Shown: piece after piece, positions 52,871 to 62,299 of the stretch
Layout of the letters: each line of letters starts with the position of its first letter
How positions within the stretch are numbered: the stretch's first letter is position 1
Source of the DNA: CAG-873 sp910578365
GTDB lineage: Bacteria; Bacteroidota; Bacteroidia; Bacteroidales; Muribaculaceae
Direction of reading: 5' to 3'
Assembly (NCBI GenBank): GCA_951635545.1
Contig: OX620685.1
Location: 2,418,001-2,482,000 of the forward strand
Length of the DNA: 64,000 nucleotides
Position numbers and translations under genes: made by a program
Notes under the pieces: generated by a model
Told to the model about the DNA's origin: nothing
Database searches by the model: none
What the model saw: the letters and a program-made list of their open reading frames with translations, nothing else

Positions 52871-55198
52871 ATGATAAAGAATCTCGTCATAGTCGAATCG
52901 CCCGCCAAGGCCAAAACAATCGAAAAATTTCTTGGCCCTGACTTCAAGGTGATGTCGAGCTACGGACATATACGCGATCTGAAGAAAAAGAACTTCAGCA
53001 TCGACATAGACAAGGGCTTCAAACCCATCTACGAAATACCCGCCGACAAGAAAGCGCTTGTCGACGAGCTTCATCGTGCCGCCAAGCAGGCCGAAACCGT
53101 ATGGCTCGCATCCGATGAAGACCGCGAGGGAGAAGCCATAGCCTGGCATTTGGCCGAAGTACTCGGCCTCGACCCGCTCAAAGCCAAACGTATTGTATTT
53201 CATGAAATCACCAAGCCGGCCATTCTGCATGCGATAGAAAATCCGCGGGCCATAGACATAAACCGTGTCGACGCCCAGCAGGCGCGCCGTGTGCTTGACC
53301 GTATAGTGGGCTTTGAGCTGTCGCCGGTGTTGTGGAAGAAAATCAAGCCGGCCCTGTCGGCAGGCCGAGTGCAATCGGTGGCCGTGCGACTCATTGTGGA
53401 GCGCGAGGAAGAAATAAAGCGATTTAAATCCGAACCATATTACCGCGTTACAGCCAACTTTACGGCTCCGGGCGGAGCTACACTGAAGGCCGAGCTGTCG
53501 CAGCGTCTGCCCGACGGCGCAAGCGCCCGCAAGTTTCTTGAAAACTGCTCGCGCAGCAGTTTTACCGTGGGCGACATACAGGTAAAGCCCCTCAAGCGCA
53601 CTCCGGCGCCCCCCTTCACCACATCTACCCTGCAGCAGGAAGCCTCGCGCAAGCTTGGCTTTACCGTGTCGCAGACCATGATGGTGGCCCAGCGGCTCTA
53701 CGAGGCAGGATACATAACCTATATGCGTACCGACTCGCTCAACCTGTCCGATCAGGCTTTGGCCGGAATCAAGGCCGAAGTAGAGAAAAACATCGGAGCC
53801 GAATATTACATGTTGCGCCGCTACCACACCCGTTCGAAAGGGGCCCAGGAGGCTCACGAGGCCATTCGCCCCACTTACGTGAGCGAGCATACCATCGACG
53901 GCACATCGCAGGAAAAGCGTCTGTATGCCCTTATCTGGAAGCGTACGGTAGCCTCGCAGATGGCCGACGCTGAAATGGAGAAGACCACGGTTGACATTCA
54001 GCCCGTCCGCTGCAGCGAACACTTCACAGCCACCGGCGAGGTAGTGAAATTCGACGGCTTCCTGCGTGTGTATGCCGAAGGTACCGACGATGAAACTGCC
54101 GACGAAACCGGCGGCGCACTTCTGCCGCGCCTCAGCCGGGGCACAGTTGTAGAGGCCGAGGACATAACAGCCACCGAGCGCTTTACCCAGCAGCCTCCGC
54201 GCTACACCGAGGCTTCGCTGGTTAAAAAAATGGAAGAACTCGGCATCGGACGCCCCTCGACCTACGCACCCACCATATCAACCATACAGCAGCGCGAGTA
54301 TGTGGAGAAAGGCGAGAAAGAAGGCACTTCGCGCCGATACAACACCCTTATTCTTGCCGGCGGACAGATAAGCGAGGAAACACGCACCGAAATCACCGGC
54401 AGTGATAAGGGCAAACTCATTCCCACCGACATTGGCTCGGTGGTGAACGAATTCCTTACCGAATACTTCCCCGATATACTTGACTACAACTTCACCGCGC
54501 GTGTTGAAGAGAAATTCGACGACATTGCCGAAGGACAGTTGGGCTGGAGCCAGGAAATCAGTGAATTCTACGACGCTTTCCACCCCGAAATCGACAAGGC
54601 TCTGAACCTGAAACTCGAACGCAAGGTAGGCGAGCGTGAACTCGGCACCGAGCCCGGCAGCGGCAAACCGGTGTCGGTGAAGATAGGCCGTTTCGGGCCG
54701 CTGGTGCAGATAGGCGACAGCGAGGGTGACGAAAAACCGCGTTTCGCATCGCTGCTCAAAGGCCAGTCGATGGCCACAATTACCCTCGACGAAGCTCTGA
54801 AACTCTTTGACTTCCCACGTGAGATAGGCACATTCGAGGACAAGGACGTAACTGTGGCCATAGGCCGTTTCGGACCGTACGTGCGCCACGACGGCAAATT
54901 TGTGTCCATACCCAAAGACATAGAGCCGGCCGAACTTTCAATCGACGAGGCGATAGAGCTGATAAAAGCCAAACGCGAGAGCGAAAGCAAAAAAGTGGTA
55001 AAGGAATTCGATGCCGAACCCGAACTGAAGATACTCAATGGCCGCTATGGAGTATATATATCATACAAAGGCGGCAACTACAAGATACCCAAGACTGTAA
55101 CCGACCCGGCAAACCTCTCGCTGGAGGAAGCCGTGGAGATAGTGAAGTCGCAGGAAGACAAACCTAAACGAAGCGCCCGGAAAACGGCAAAAAAATAA
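52871..55198 (+). CDS. topA: DNA topoisomerase I
   Basis: 775 residues. TOPRIM domain at the N-terminus (LVIVESPAKAKTIEKFLG, then SDEDREGEAIAWHLAE at about 78-93), catalytic core with the active Tyr in YITYMRTDSLNLS (about 277-289), and HEAIRPT (about 330). The C-terminus carries topoisomerase I repeat-type domains without zinc fingers (IGRFGPLVQIGD, IGRFGPYVRHDGKF, LNGRYGVYISYKG) and a Lys/Arg-rich tail. It relaxes negative supercoils. It overlaps the next gene by one base (TAATG). Confidence 0.95.
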   Translation: MIKNLVIVESPAKAKTIEKFLGPDFKVMSSYGHIRDLKKKNFSIDIDKGFKPIYEIPADKKALVDELHRAAKQAETVWLASDEDREGEAIAWHLAEVLGLDPLKAKRIVFHEITKPAILHAIENPRAIDINRVDAQQARRVLDRIVGFELSPVLWKKIKPALSAGRVQSVAVRLIVEREEEIKRFKSEPYYRVTANFTAPGGATLKAELSQRLPDGASARKFLENCSRSSFTVGDIQVKPLKRTPAPPFTTSTLQQEASRKLGFTVSQTMMVAQRLYEAGYITYMRTDSLNLSDQALAGIKAEVEKNIGAEYYMLRRYHTRSKGAQEAHEAIRPTYVSEHTIDGTSQEKRLYALIWKRTVASQMADAEMEKTTVDIQPVRCSEHFTATGEVVKFDGFLRVYAEGTDDETADETGGALLPRLSRGTVVEAEDITATERFTQQPPRYTEASLVKKMEELGIGRPSTYAPTISTIQQREYVEKGEKEGTSRRYNTLILAGGQISEETRTEITGSDKGKLIPTDIGSVVNEFLTEYFPDILDYNFTARVEEKFDDIAEGQLGWSQEISEFYDAFHPEIDKALNLKLERKVGERELGTEPGSGKPVSVKIGRFGPLVQIGDSEGDEKPRFASLLKGQSMATITLDEALKLFDFPREIGTFEDKDVTVAIGRFGPYVRHDGKFVSIPKDIEPAELSIDEAIELIKAKRESESKKVVKEFDAEPELKILNGRYGVYISYKGGNYKIPKTVTDPANLSLEEAVEIVKSQEDKPKRSARKTAKK

Positions 55199-56226
55199 TG
55201 GCAAAACAACTTAGAACCAAACCCGGAGCCGAGCGTACTCCGTTCCGCCCCGATGTGATACTGCGCTTCGAGGTGAAAAACGACATAATACCCGCAGTTG
55301 CGACCTCAGAGCAGGAAGATGGTGATACGGAGCCCGGAATGAGGCTACTGGATTATCTCTTCGCCGTGATGCCCGACCGCAAGCGTGTGACGGTAAAAGA
55401 CTATCTGAAGCACAATCAGGTACGTGTCAACTCTAACACCACTCGACAGTTCGACCAAATGCTGCGTCCGGGCGATGTGGTGGAGGTAAACGCCACGCGC
55501 GAGTTTCAGACTCTCGACTCAAAGCGAGTGAGTATAGTGTACGAAGACGACGACATACTGGTGGTGAATAAAGGTTACGGTCTGCTGTCTGTAGCCTCCG
55601 ATTCCAACCGCAAGCACGAAACGGCCTACTCCATACTGCGCGACTACCTCAAGCGTGTCGACCCGCGGCAGAAACTATTTATAGTGCATCGTCTTGACCA
55701 GCATACCTCGGGCCTGATGATGTTTGCCAAAAGTGCGGCAGCCAAGGAAACCATGCAGCACAACTGGAACAACATGGTGCTCGAACGCCGCTACGTGGCA
55801 GTAGTCGAAGGCCGCCCCGACCCGGCTGAAGGAACCGTAGACACCCTGCTGGCTGAGAATAGCGAGCATGTGGTGTACAGCACCGACGACCCCGCCGAAG
55901 GCAAGCGCGCTGTAACACAGTACCGCACCCTGCGCAGCGGCCGAGGCTACTCGCTGGTGGAACTGCAATTGTCGACAGGCCGTAAAAACCAGATTCGCGT
56001 GCACATGCACGACCTGGGCTGCCCCATAGCCGGCGACCGCAAATACGGTGCCGAATCGTCGCCAATGCACCGTGTGGCACTCCATGCCCGTACACTGCGC
56101 TTTGTGCATCCGACTACCCGCCGCGACATGAACTTCTCTACCGCGGTACCGGCTGCCTTCGCCAAATGTGTAGGCGGTTACAATCCTAAAACTGATGGCT
56201 TGCCATTTAAACAGCCCCTAAATTAA
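55198..56226 (+). CDS. RluD-type pseudouridine synthase
   Basis: 342 residues. An N-terminal S4 RNA-binding domain lies at about 50-100 (MRLLDYLFAVMPDRKRVTVKDYLKHNQVRVN). The catalytic motif HRLDQHTSGLMMFAK (about 163-177) has the conserved Asp. LSTGRKNQIRVHMHDLGCPIAGDRKYG follows (about 258-284). It isomerises uridines in rRNA or tRNA; the exact site is not predictable. It is coupled to topA and followed by tyrS. Confidence 0.9.
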   Translation: MAKQLRTKPGAERTPFRPDVILRFEVKNDIIPAVATSEQEDGDTEPGMRLLDYLFAVMPDRKRVTVKDYLKHNQVRVNSNTTRQFDQMLRPGDVVEVNATREFQTLDSKRVSIVYEDDDILVVNKGYGLLSVASDSNRKHETAYSILRDYLKRVDPRQKLFIVHRLDQHTSGLMMFAKSAAAKETMQHNWNNMVLERRYVAVVEGRPDPAEGTVDTLLAENSEHVVYSTDDPAEGKRAVTQYRTLRSGRGYSLVELQLSTGRKNQIRVHMHDLGCPIAGDRKYGAESSPMHRVALHARTLRFVHPTTRRDMNFSTAVPAAFAKCVGGYNPKTDGLPFKQPLN

Positions 56227-56251
56227 ATATTCAACATCTAACATTATAAAA

Positions 56252-57547
56252 GTGGACTTTATCAAAGAACTCACCTGGCGCGGTATGATACATACCGTGA
56301 TGCCCGGTACCGAAGAGCAGCTTGCCTCCGGAATGACTACCGCATACCTCGGCATCGACCCCACCGCCGACTCGCTTCATATCGGTCACCTTGTGGGCGT
56401 GATGATGCTCAAACACTTTCAGCGTGCCGGACACAAGCCCATTGCCCTTGTCGGCGGCGCTACCGGCATGATTGGCGACCCTTCCATGAAATCGCAGGAG
56501 CGCAAACTCCTCGACGAAGAAACTCTGCGCCATAATCAGGAGGCAATCAAAAAGCAGCTTGCCCGCTTTCTTGACTTCGACTCCGATGCCCCCAACGCAG
56601 CCGAACTTGTAAACAACTACGACTGGATGAAGAACTTCAGCTTTCTCGACTTCATCCGCGATGTGGGCAAACACATCACAGTAAACTATATGATGGCGAA
56701 GGACTCGGTGAAGAAACGCCTCAGCGGCGAGTCGCAGCAGGGCATGTCGTTTACCGAATTTTCGTACCAGCTTGTGCAGGGCTACGACTTCCTTAATCTC
56801 TACAGAGAAAAGAACTGCCGTCTGCAGCTTGGCGGCAGCGACCAGTGGGGCAACATCACCACCGGTACCGAACTCATACGCCGCACCCTCGGCGGCGAGG
56901 CGTTTGCTCTCACCTGCCCGCTGATTACCAAGGCCGACGGCGGCAAATTCGGCAAGACCGAAAGCGGCAACGTATGGCTCGACCGCCGCTACACATCGCC
57001 CTACAAGTTCTACCAATTCTGGCTCAACGTAAGCGATGAGGACGCAGAAAAGTACATAAAGATATTCACCGAACTGCCTCAGGATGAAATCATGGCGCTG
57101 GTTGATGAGCAGAAAGCCGACCCCGGCAAACGCCCGCTGCAGAAGCGTCTGGCCAAGGAAATAACCACTATGGTACACTCGGCCGAGGACTACGAAACCG
57201 CTGTGGAAGCCTCTCAGATGCTATTCGGAAACAACACAGCCGAGATTCTGCATAAACTCGACGAGGAAACCCTCCTTGCCGTACTCGACGGTGTGCCGCA
57301 GTACGAAGTACCCCGCAGCGCCATCGACGAAGGTACCAAACTGGCCGACATGCTCGTAGACCTGGCTCCGGTATTCCCCTCAAAGGGCGAACTGCGCAAA
57401 TTGGCACAGCAGGGCGGATTCTCAATCAACAAAGAGAAAGTGCAGGATGTGTACGCACCGGTAGAAACCGGCATGCTGCTCAACAACAAATACATCCTGG
57501 CCCAGCAGGGCAAAAAGAAATACCACCTGATAGTGGTCAAGGACTGA
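56252..57547 (+). CDS. tyrS: Tyrosyl-tRNA synthetase
   Basis: 431 residues from GTG 56252. Class I signatures: TADSLHIGHLVG (HIGH-like, about 44-55), LGGSDQWGNITTG (Tyr pocket, about 192-204) and the KMSKS-type loop KFGKTESG (about 232-239). The C-terminal S4-like domain ends KKYHLIVVKD. It charges tRNA-Tyr. It lies 25 bases after the pseudouridine synthase gene and is the last core gene before the mobile-element cluster. Confidence 0.95.
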   Translation: MDFIKELTWRGMIHTVMPGTEEQLASGMTTAYLGIDPTADSLHIGHLVGVMMLKHFQRAGHKPIALVGGATGMIGDPSMKSQERKLLDEETLRHNQEAIKKQLARFLDFDSDAPNAAELVNNYDWMKNFSFLDFIRDVGKHITVNYMMAKDSVKKRLSGESQQGMSFTEFSYQLVQGYDFLNLYREKNCRLQLGGSDQWGNITTGTELIRRTLGGEAFALTCPLITKADGGKFGKTESGNVWLDRRYTSPYKFYQFWLNVSDEDAEKYIKIFTELPQDEIMALVDEQKADPGKRPLQKRLAKEITTMVHSAEDYETAVEASQMLFGNNTAEILHKLDEETLLAVLDGVPQYEVPRSAIDEGTKLADMLVDLAPVFPSKGELRKLAQQGGFSINKEKVQDVYAPVETGMLLNNKYILAQQGKKKYHLIVVKD

Positions 57548-57557
57548 TTTAGAGGGT

Positions 57558-57864
57558 GTTTAATAATAAATGTTAATTCCCGGCCGAAAATCACGTGGCG
57601 AATTTTGCTCTGAATTGAAGGAGCATAGCGAGCTATGTGACTGAAATGAAGAGCAAAAGGCGCCCGTGATTTTCGAGTGGAATGGTAATTTCTGTATCAA
57701 CATTATTTTTGGAATTAATGGATTTTTAAAGTTACCCCCGCCTTGGCGTCTCTTTTGCTAAATTGCTAAAATTCATCAGTCACGTAGCTCGCTACGCTCC
57801 TTCTTCATTTATAGCAATTTAGCTAAAAGATACGCCACCGGGAATTTAACATTTATTATTAAAC
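57558..57864. repeat. MITE-like palindromic element of 307 bp
   Basis: Terminal arms of about 26 bp (starting GTTTAATAATAAATGTTAA, with the complement at 57838-57864) enclose two hairpin modules. The first (57585-57675) is closed by CGAAAATCAC/GTGATTTTCG, the second (about 57742-57838) by a GGCGT/CGCC stem with TTTGCTAAATTGCT arms. Each loop holds the same core in opposite orientation (GGAGCRTAGCGAGCTAYGTG near 57620 and 57790). No protein is encoded. Confidence 0.65.
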
Positions 57865-57989
57865 TGTGGCGTCCTGAAAAATATTGACGGGTCAGAGGGT
57901 TTGAGATTATGAATGAATGTTAAACAGTCCGAAGACTGTGGAGACATGCAGGTATGAGCCTGAGATCCCCGAGGTTGGGGTAAAATCCT

Positions 57990-58015
57990 CCGGGGCTCGA
58001 TGCCCCGGGGATTTT
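57990..58015 (+). terminator. Read-in terminator inside IS3 left end
   Basis: CCGGGGC (57990-57996) pairs with GCCCCGG (58002-58008), then GG and a run ATTTTTG. It stops transcription arriving from tyrS before it crosses the transposase genes in antisense. Confidence 0.6.
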
Positions 58016-58084
58016 TGAGACTTGCAGTGCAATCACCGTCAGTCCCGTCGGTTGGGGTATGCAAAAGTACTGAAAAATCTTGAC

Positions 58085-58966
58085 TCATGCAGATTTCAGG
58101 TAATATTTTTTCCAGAGCTTACGTCCGGGTACCGCTCCGCGATGCACTTCATCGGGAGTCAGCATGCCGAGACTGAGGTGCGGTCGGCGGGTATGGTAAG
58201 TGTTGATTACATCCTCCAGCACCTGCCGTATGTTGTCCTTCCTTACGTCCATATGCTTCAGAAACTCCTCTTTAAGTATGCCGTTTACCCTTTCGGCAAT
58301 TCCGTTGTTACGTGGGTCGTGCCCTTCCGTCATGCTGATTCGGGCGTGGCGTCTACGAAGCATTTCCACGTAGGGTTTGGCACAATACTGAAGTCCCTTG
58401 TCCGAGTGGTGTATGGGATGCTGACCTCTCCTGCATTGCCTGAAAGCCATCTTCAATGCCGTCATGGCGTTCTCATGCCGCATGTTATCGGCAATCTCCC
58501 ATCCCACTATTTTCTTCGAATAGGCATCCGTAATCAGAAACAGATAGTAAAATGTATTCTGATCAGGAAGCCATATATATGTTATGTCGCTTACCCACAA
58601 CTGGTTTATGTCATCAGGCGCGAAGTCTTTCCGTAGATCCGGATAGACCTTCATTCCGTGATCGGAGAAGGTTGTCCTTGTCCTGCGGACTCGGGGACGT
58701 ATCAGAAGATTATGCCTGTTCATGATATCGAACAGGCGGTCACGGCCTATGTCGAGACAGAACTCCTTACGTAACCTGTCCTTCATCTTTCTGACTCCGA
58801 GTGCCGGAAGATCCTCTCGTATCGAGCGAACGCATTCCAGGATGCGGTCTTCGTCAATGGCATCCTTGAACGACCTTTTGAAAAAGGCATACCACGCTTG
58901 TTTAGTCACCCCAAGCAACCCGCATGCCTCGCTGACACTCAGGTCACGGGACATGCGCAAGCGCAT
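58085..58966 (-). CDS. IS3-family transposase OrfB (DDE integrase core)
   Basis: 293 residues. HTH_21-like N-terminus (SEACGLLGVTKQAWYAFFKR), an integrase core with QLWVSDITYIWLPD (first D), HHSDKGLQY (second D region) and NNGIAERVNGILKEEF (E). The end reads YHTRRPHLSLGMLTPDEVH, standard for the family. It lies in the -1 frame relative to OrfA and is probably made mostly as an OrfAB fusion by frameshifting at 58984-58990. Confidence 0.9.
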   Translation of the reverse strand: MRLRMSRDLSVSEACGLLGVTKQAWYAFFKRSFKDAIDEDRILECVRSIREDLPALGVRKMKDRLRKEFCLDIGRDRLFDIMNRHNLLIRPRVRRTRTTFSDHGMKVYPDLRKDFAPDDINQLWVSDITYIWLPDQNTFYYLFLITDAYSKKIVGWEIADNMRHENAMTALKMAFRQCRRGQHPIHHSDKGLQYCAKPYVEMLRRRHARISMTEGHDPRNNGIAERVNGILKEEFLKHMDVRKDNIRQVLEDVINTYHTRRPHLSLGMLTPDEVHRGAVPGRKLWKKYYLKSA

Positions 58967-58968
58967 GG

Positions 58969-59469
58969 CTACTTGGTAGTTGATTTTTTTGACTGCGCAG
59001 GCTTTACAAGCTTCTTGTATTCGGCGATGACACCACTCTGGAACTCTTCACGCAGCTCTGCCTTTTTCCTGTCAGCCTCCAGTTTCTCTATCTTTCTGGT
59101 GGCGGCGTTTAACTTGCGTGTTAGATCCAGTATGGTCTGCTCGGTATCCGTGAGCCTGGTAGTGGGAGAGGTTTTCTTTGTCATTCCTTTCTTTTTTGTC
59201 GTTTGTGCCGGAGTTGCCAGGGACGATATGGCCTTTGTTGTCCGGCATCCGGAGCCGGGAATTAATGCTCCCGTCATGCGGCGCAGCCATTTGCTGATGC
59301 TTGACCGTGTGCCGCGATAGTCCGGGATTGCATTTACTATTGTAAACAATGTCCCGACCGCAAAATTGTATTCCTCGTCAATCTGACTGAAACTTTTTCC
59401 GCTGCTGTGCCAGGCATTGATTGCCGAAATCTGAGATTCGTCCCAGAATTTTTTGTTTTCTTCACACAT
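58969..59469 (-). CDS. IS3-family OrfA (HTH and leucine zipper)
   Basis: 166 residues. An N-terminal helix-turn-helix (SQISAINAWHSSGKSFSQIDEEYNFAVGTLFTIV), a Lys/Thr-rich linker, and a coiled coil near the C-terminus (TRKLNAATRKIEKLEADRKKAELREEF). The last codons include TCA AAA AAA TCA: a slippery A7 (plus-strand T7 at 58984-58990) would shift ribosomes -1 into OrfB. The stop is two bases before the OrfB ATG. Confidence 0.85.
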   Translation of the reverse strand: MCEENKKFWDESQISAINAWHSSGKSFSQIDEEYNFAVGTLFTIVNAIPDYRGTRSSISKWLRRMTGALIPGSGCRTTKAISSLATPAQTTKKKGMTKKTSPTTRLTDTEQTILDLTRKLNAATRKIEKLEADRKKAELREEFQSGVIAEYKKLVKPAQSKKSTTK

Positions 59470-59519
59470 TTTACTAAAAAATGTTGAATCTGACGGTCAA
59501 CACTTTTCCGGACTAGACA

Positions 59520-60933
59520 ATCAATACTTCGGTTATTTTTTGAGAATTTGTTAACGGCTCCGAGGAGCCAAGTGTTTAATCCGTTAAAAATCTGATGTTT
59601 AGCATGAAAATTTAACACTAAAAATTTGGTCAAGTCGTTGATTTTCAGTAACTTTAAGGTTATTCCACGACACTTAAAGACATGCTGATTTTCGAACTAC
59701 TTGACCAATATGAGGGCATCTGCCGGAGAGCTTTCTTCGGTTGCGCTACAAAGTTAAACAAAACTTTCAAAGCAAACATCATCGAGATACTGATTTTAAT
59801 CATGTGCATACCGCGAAAGATAAACTTTCTTCAACTTGGACGCTACGGGAGACGTAAGGAACAGCGATACCGCCAGACATTCCGTAAGGATTTCGACTGG
59901 CTGTGCTTCAACATGAATCTCGCTGCCGACCGTTTCCAGTATGGCATGAAACGACTGGCTATCGCCATCGATCCCAGCTATGTCTCCAAAGCGGGCAAAA
60001 AGACAGACCATGTCGGTCGGTTCTGGTCTGGATGTGCTTCGGCTGTGAAGCATGGACTTGAGATACTTGGTATCGCTGTGGTCGATGCAGACATCAAGGA
60101 CGCGATGATGCTTCGTGCCGTGCAGACTCTTAACGCGACAGAACTTAAAGCCAAGGATATGACGTTGAGCCAGTGGTATCTGTCAGTATTGGAGAAGTAT
60201 CGTACTGATTTATTGAAAATCACTTCATTGCTCGTTGCCGATGCCGCTTTCTCCGTACTGCCGTTTGTCGAGGGTCTGAAAGAAATCGGCTTCTCACTGA
60301 TAAGCCGTCTGCGTTCCAATGCCGTGCTGTATTACATTTACGAAGGCCCGCGAACCGGCAAAAGAGGACGCCCCAAGACCAAGGATGGCAAGATTGACTT
60401 CTCCAATCCCGACAAAAGCAGGATGACCCGGCTTGACATCGCGCCCGAGGAGGGCGAAGCCTTTGAACTTGTGGCATGGTGCAAGTCACTGAAGCAGAAA
60501 ATACGGCTGGTAATCCATTATCTGCCCGGAGGTGTACACCGACTGTATTTCTCAACAGACACCTCTGTCTGTGGCAAAGATGTCTATGACATATACCGGA
60601 CACGGTTTCAGATCGAGTTCTGTTTCCGTGACGGTCACCAGTTCACGGGATTGCTCGACTGTCAGGCTCGCAATGAAAAGGCTTTGGATTTTGCCTACAA
60701 CGCTTCGCTTGCCGCCGTCAACATCACTAAGGTGCTCAGGAAGCAGACGAAGATGCCCTTTTCTATTGGTCAAATTAAGTCTCTGATGGTCAACGCTCAT
60801 TTCATAAAAAGATTTTTTGACCTGAGCGGAATTGACCCGAACAAGACTTTAAATGCTAAACTTGTCAAAGAACTCCTTGGCTTGGCGGTAGATGCCGCTT
60901 AGCCTATGAATAATTTTTTAACGAACTATTGAT
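59520..60933 (+). mobile_element. IS4-family-like insertion sequence
   Basis: About 1414 bp with short imperfect ends (ATCAATACTTCG at 59520 and the complement of ATCAATAGTTCG ending at 60933). It contains one plus-strand transposase. No target duplication could be found. The left end coincides with the right end of the IS3 element, so the exact border is inferred. Confidence 0.65.
59682..60902 (+). CDS. IS4-family-like DDE transposase
   Basis: 406 residues. Catalytic candidates: LAIAIDPSYVSKAGKKT (first D, about 92), SLLVADAAFSVLPFV (second D, about 187) and YRTRFQIEFCFRDGHQFTGL (third, E at about 310). The last segment fits Y-(2)-R-(3)-E but has His where the K of the IS4 YREK signature is expected. 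A Gly/Arg-rich GPRTGKRGRPK occurs at about 227. It appears full length. It is unrelated in detail to the IS4 transposase at 3950. Confidence 0.82.
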   Translation: MLIFELLDQYEGICRRAFFGCATKLNKTFKANIIEILILIMCIPRKINFLQLGRYGRRKEQRYRQTFRKDFDWLCFNMNLAADRFQYGMKRLAIAIDPSYVSKAGKKTDHVGRFWSGCASAVKHGLEILGIAVVDADIKDAMMLRAVQTLNATELKAKDMTLSQWYLSVLEKYRTDLLKITSLLVADAAFSVLPFVEGLKEIGFSLISRLRSNAVLYYIYEGPRTGKRGRPKTKDGKIDFSNPDKSRMTRLDIAPEEGEAFELVAWCKSLKQKIRLVIHYLPGGVHRLYFSTDTSVCGKDVYDIYRTRFQIEFCFRDGHQFTGLLDCQARNEKALDFAYNASLAAVNITKVLRKQTKMPFSIGQIKSLMVNAHFIKRFFDLSGIDPNKTLNAKLVKELLGLAVDAA

Positions 60934-61001
60934 GATGGGAGTTGACTTAAAATAAAATGAATACAGAATGAACTGGAGATAGTACTTCTCATAATATGCC
61001 T

Positions 61002-61151
61002 CTACTCATAATAGGCGCAACACTGTTCCATCGTCTTGGAGGGATTTGCCAGCCTTACCGCTACAAGAGGGTCGTTCTCAGCCCTTGCCATAAGATATTG
61101 GGCGATTGTGTCTTGGAACGCTTGTGTTCCTTTCACTGTGTTCATTGCCAT
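61002..61151 (-). pseudogene. PcfK-like protein, truncated
   Basis: About 49 residues (NTVKGTQAFQDTIAQYLMARAENDPLVAV, then NPSKTMEQCCAYYE) matching the N-terminus of PcfK-like proteins found in Bacteroidales conjugative elements, which are normally about 140 residues. It stops early, 69 bases from the IS end at 60933. The rest of the gene is absent. This indicates a decayed conjugative or mobilizable element. Confidence 0.55.
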
Positions 61152-61165
61152 AGTCGTAAATGTTT

Positions 61166-61381
61166 TTAGAGTGTCGTTATCCAATAGATTATCCCTATTG
61201 CGGTGAGTATGGATATTAGCCAGCCTACACCTCGGAATATCGGTTTGAGTATCGCCCAAAGGAGCAACCCGACAATCGCCGTTATCGCCAACCCCACCAC
61301 CTTAGCCGCCTTTTTTAATGCGGTATGAGCTGGTGATGATGTGAAGCTCGGATTTTTGATATGTCTGTCGTTCAGTGTCAT
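61166..61381 (-). CDS. Small membrane protein
   Basis: 71 residues from ATG 61381 (MTLNDRHIKNPSF). Residues 20-70 are hydrophobic with two segments, VVGLAITAIVGLLLWAIL and GVGWLISILTAIGIIYWI, separated by KPIFR. A longer frame to 61501 is open but lacks plausible coding content. It lies 14 bases upstream of the PcfK-like remnant in the same direction, so the two were probably one transcript. The family is not recognised, but such proteins are common in conjugative-element remnants. Confidence 0.5.
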   Translation of the reverse strand: MTLNDRHIKNPSFTSSPAHTALKKAAKVVGLAITAIVGLLLWAILKPIFRGVGWLISILTAIGIIYWITTL

Positions 61382-62290
61382 AAAGCGATATTTTTTTAAT
61401 GCGTATAATCGCTGTTTGAAGTTTGTTCGCTCGTTGACCACAAGGCACGACGGGAGAAAAAGGGGTGTTCGGCACTTGCCCGAAAAAATACTACCGACCA
61501 ACGGGAGCTGTGGAGATTTTTTCAGGCGAATGCAAAGGAATACCCCGTCCCGGCGTGTTCATCAACTCCGAGCGAACAGACTTTGAACTATGATTATAAT
61601 CCGCACGAAACATAGAGCTGGCATCGCCCCGGTGGGTGACACTGAACGACAGACATACAGAAAATGCTATCCGTAAGAAAATAAGCAATGTCCATAACCA
61701 TTTCCGAAAACTAATGTATGTCATACTTTCTCACCGATGATAATGTCTGTACTTTTATTAGAAACTGCTATGACAGCCCCGGATAAGGCAATGTATGTGT
61801 CGGGGACGACCCCGGAATTTATGGAGGGATCGTAAGCGACACGTTCTTTGCCGCCGTGGGCCGTATCAAACGGAGAGTGGCGCGGCGGCTCAAATTCCAT
61901 ATTAAGGAGCAGGCGTTAAGAACAAGGGCTGTCGATTAGAAGTCTTGTGTGTGCGACAAGCCTGTCGCAATCTCACAAGGCGTATGAGGCAGCCGGTGTT
62001 CCGCCGGCTCCCATAGTCGGCGTGCGGTCGGAGGGTGTCAGTGAAGCCTGCTTCGCCGTCACCATCTGACGGCATAGCCGACGACAACACCGTGAGCCGT
62101 CACGCCTCTCGCAGTTTCCGCAGTGCTTCCCTATTGAGATGAGAGTTTTGTGCTCTAATCTGATTTACGTTTGTATTCCATAAATCCTGTAAATTTGCAG
62201 TAAATTCGGAATGGAAAACGGACAATCATTCTTAAATGCTCATTTACGCAGTGCGTGAACTATAAGGTGACTGAATCTCAATATATTTTT
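61382..62290. other. 0.9-kb region without convincing genes
   Basis: Open frames are short and of random composition. GC-rich patches with short inverted repeats occur at 61800-62110. Its character resembles the gene-free tract at 16700-18039, which fits a remnant of a similar mobile element. Confidence 0.4.
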
Positions 62291-62291
62291 G

Positions 62292-62299
62292 TAACTTTG
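62292..62299 (+). promoter_or_regulatory. Promoter box of the AlbA_2 gene
   Basis: TAACTTTG, 22 bases before ATG 62322. No good TTG is seen at the usual upstream distance. Confidence 0.45.

Larger units (their letters stand above)
57865..59519 (-). mobile_element. IS3-family insertion sequence (IS150-like)
   Basis: About 1655 bp. Imperfect ends begin TGT: left TGTGGCGTCCTGAAAAATAT, right (minus strand) TGTCTAGTCCGGAAAAGTGT. Contains orfA and orfB in two frames with a slippery A7. A GC-rich terminator facing plus-strand read-in lies inside the left end (57990-58015). No clear 3-bp target duplication is seen; its ends abut the MITE-like element and the next IS directly. Confidence 0.8.

Noticed and set aside
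52784..54022. A 412-codon open frame on the minus strand
   Set aside because: It is antisense to topA; the topA motifs are unambiguous.
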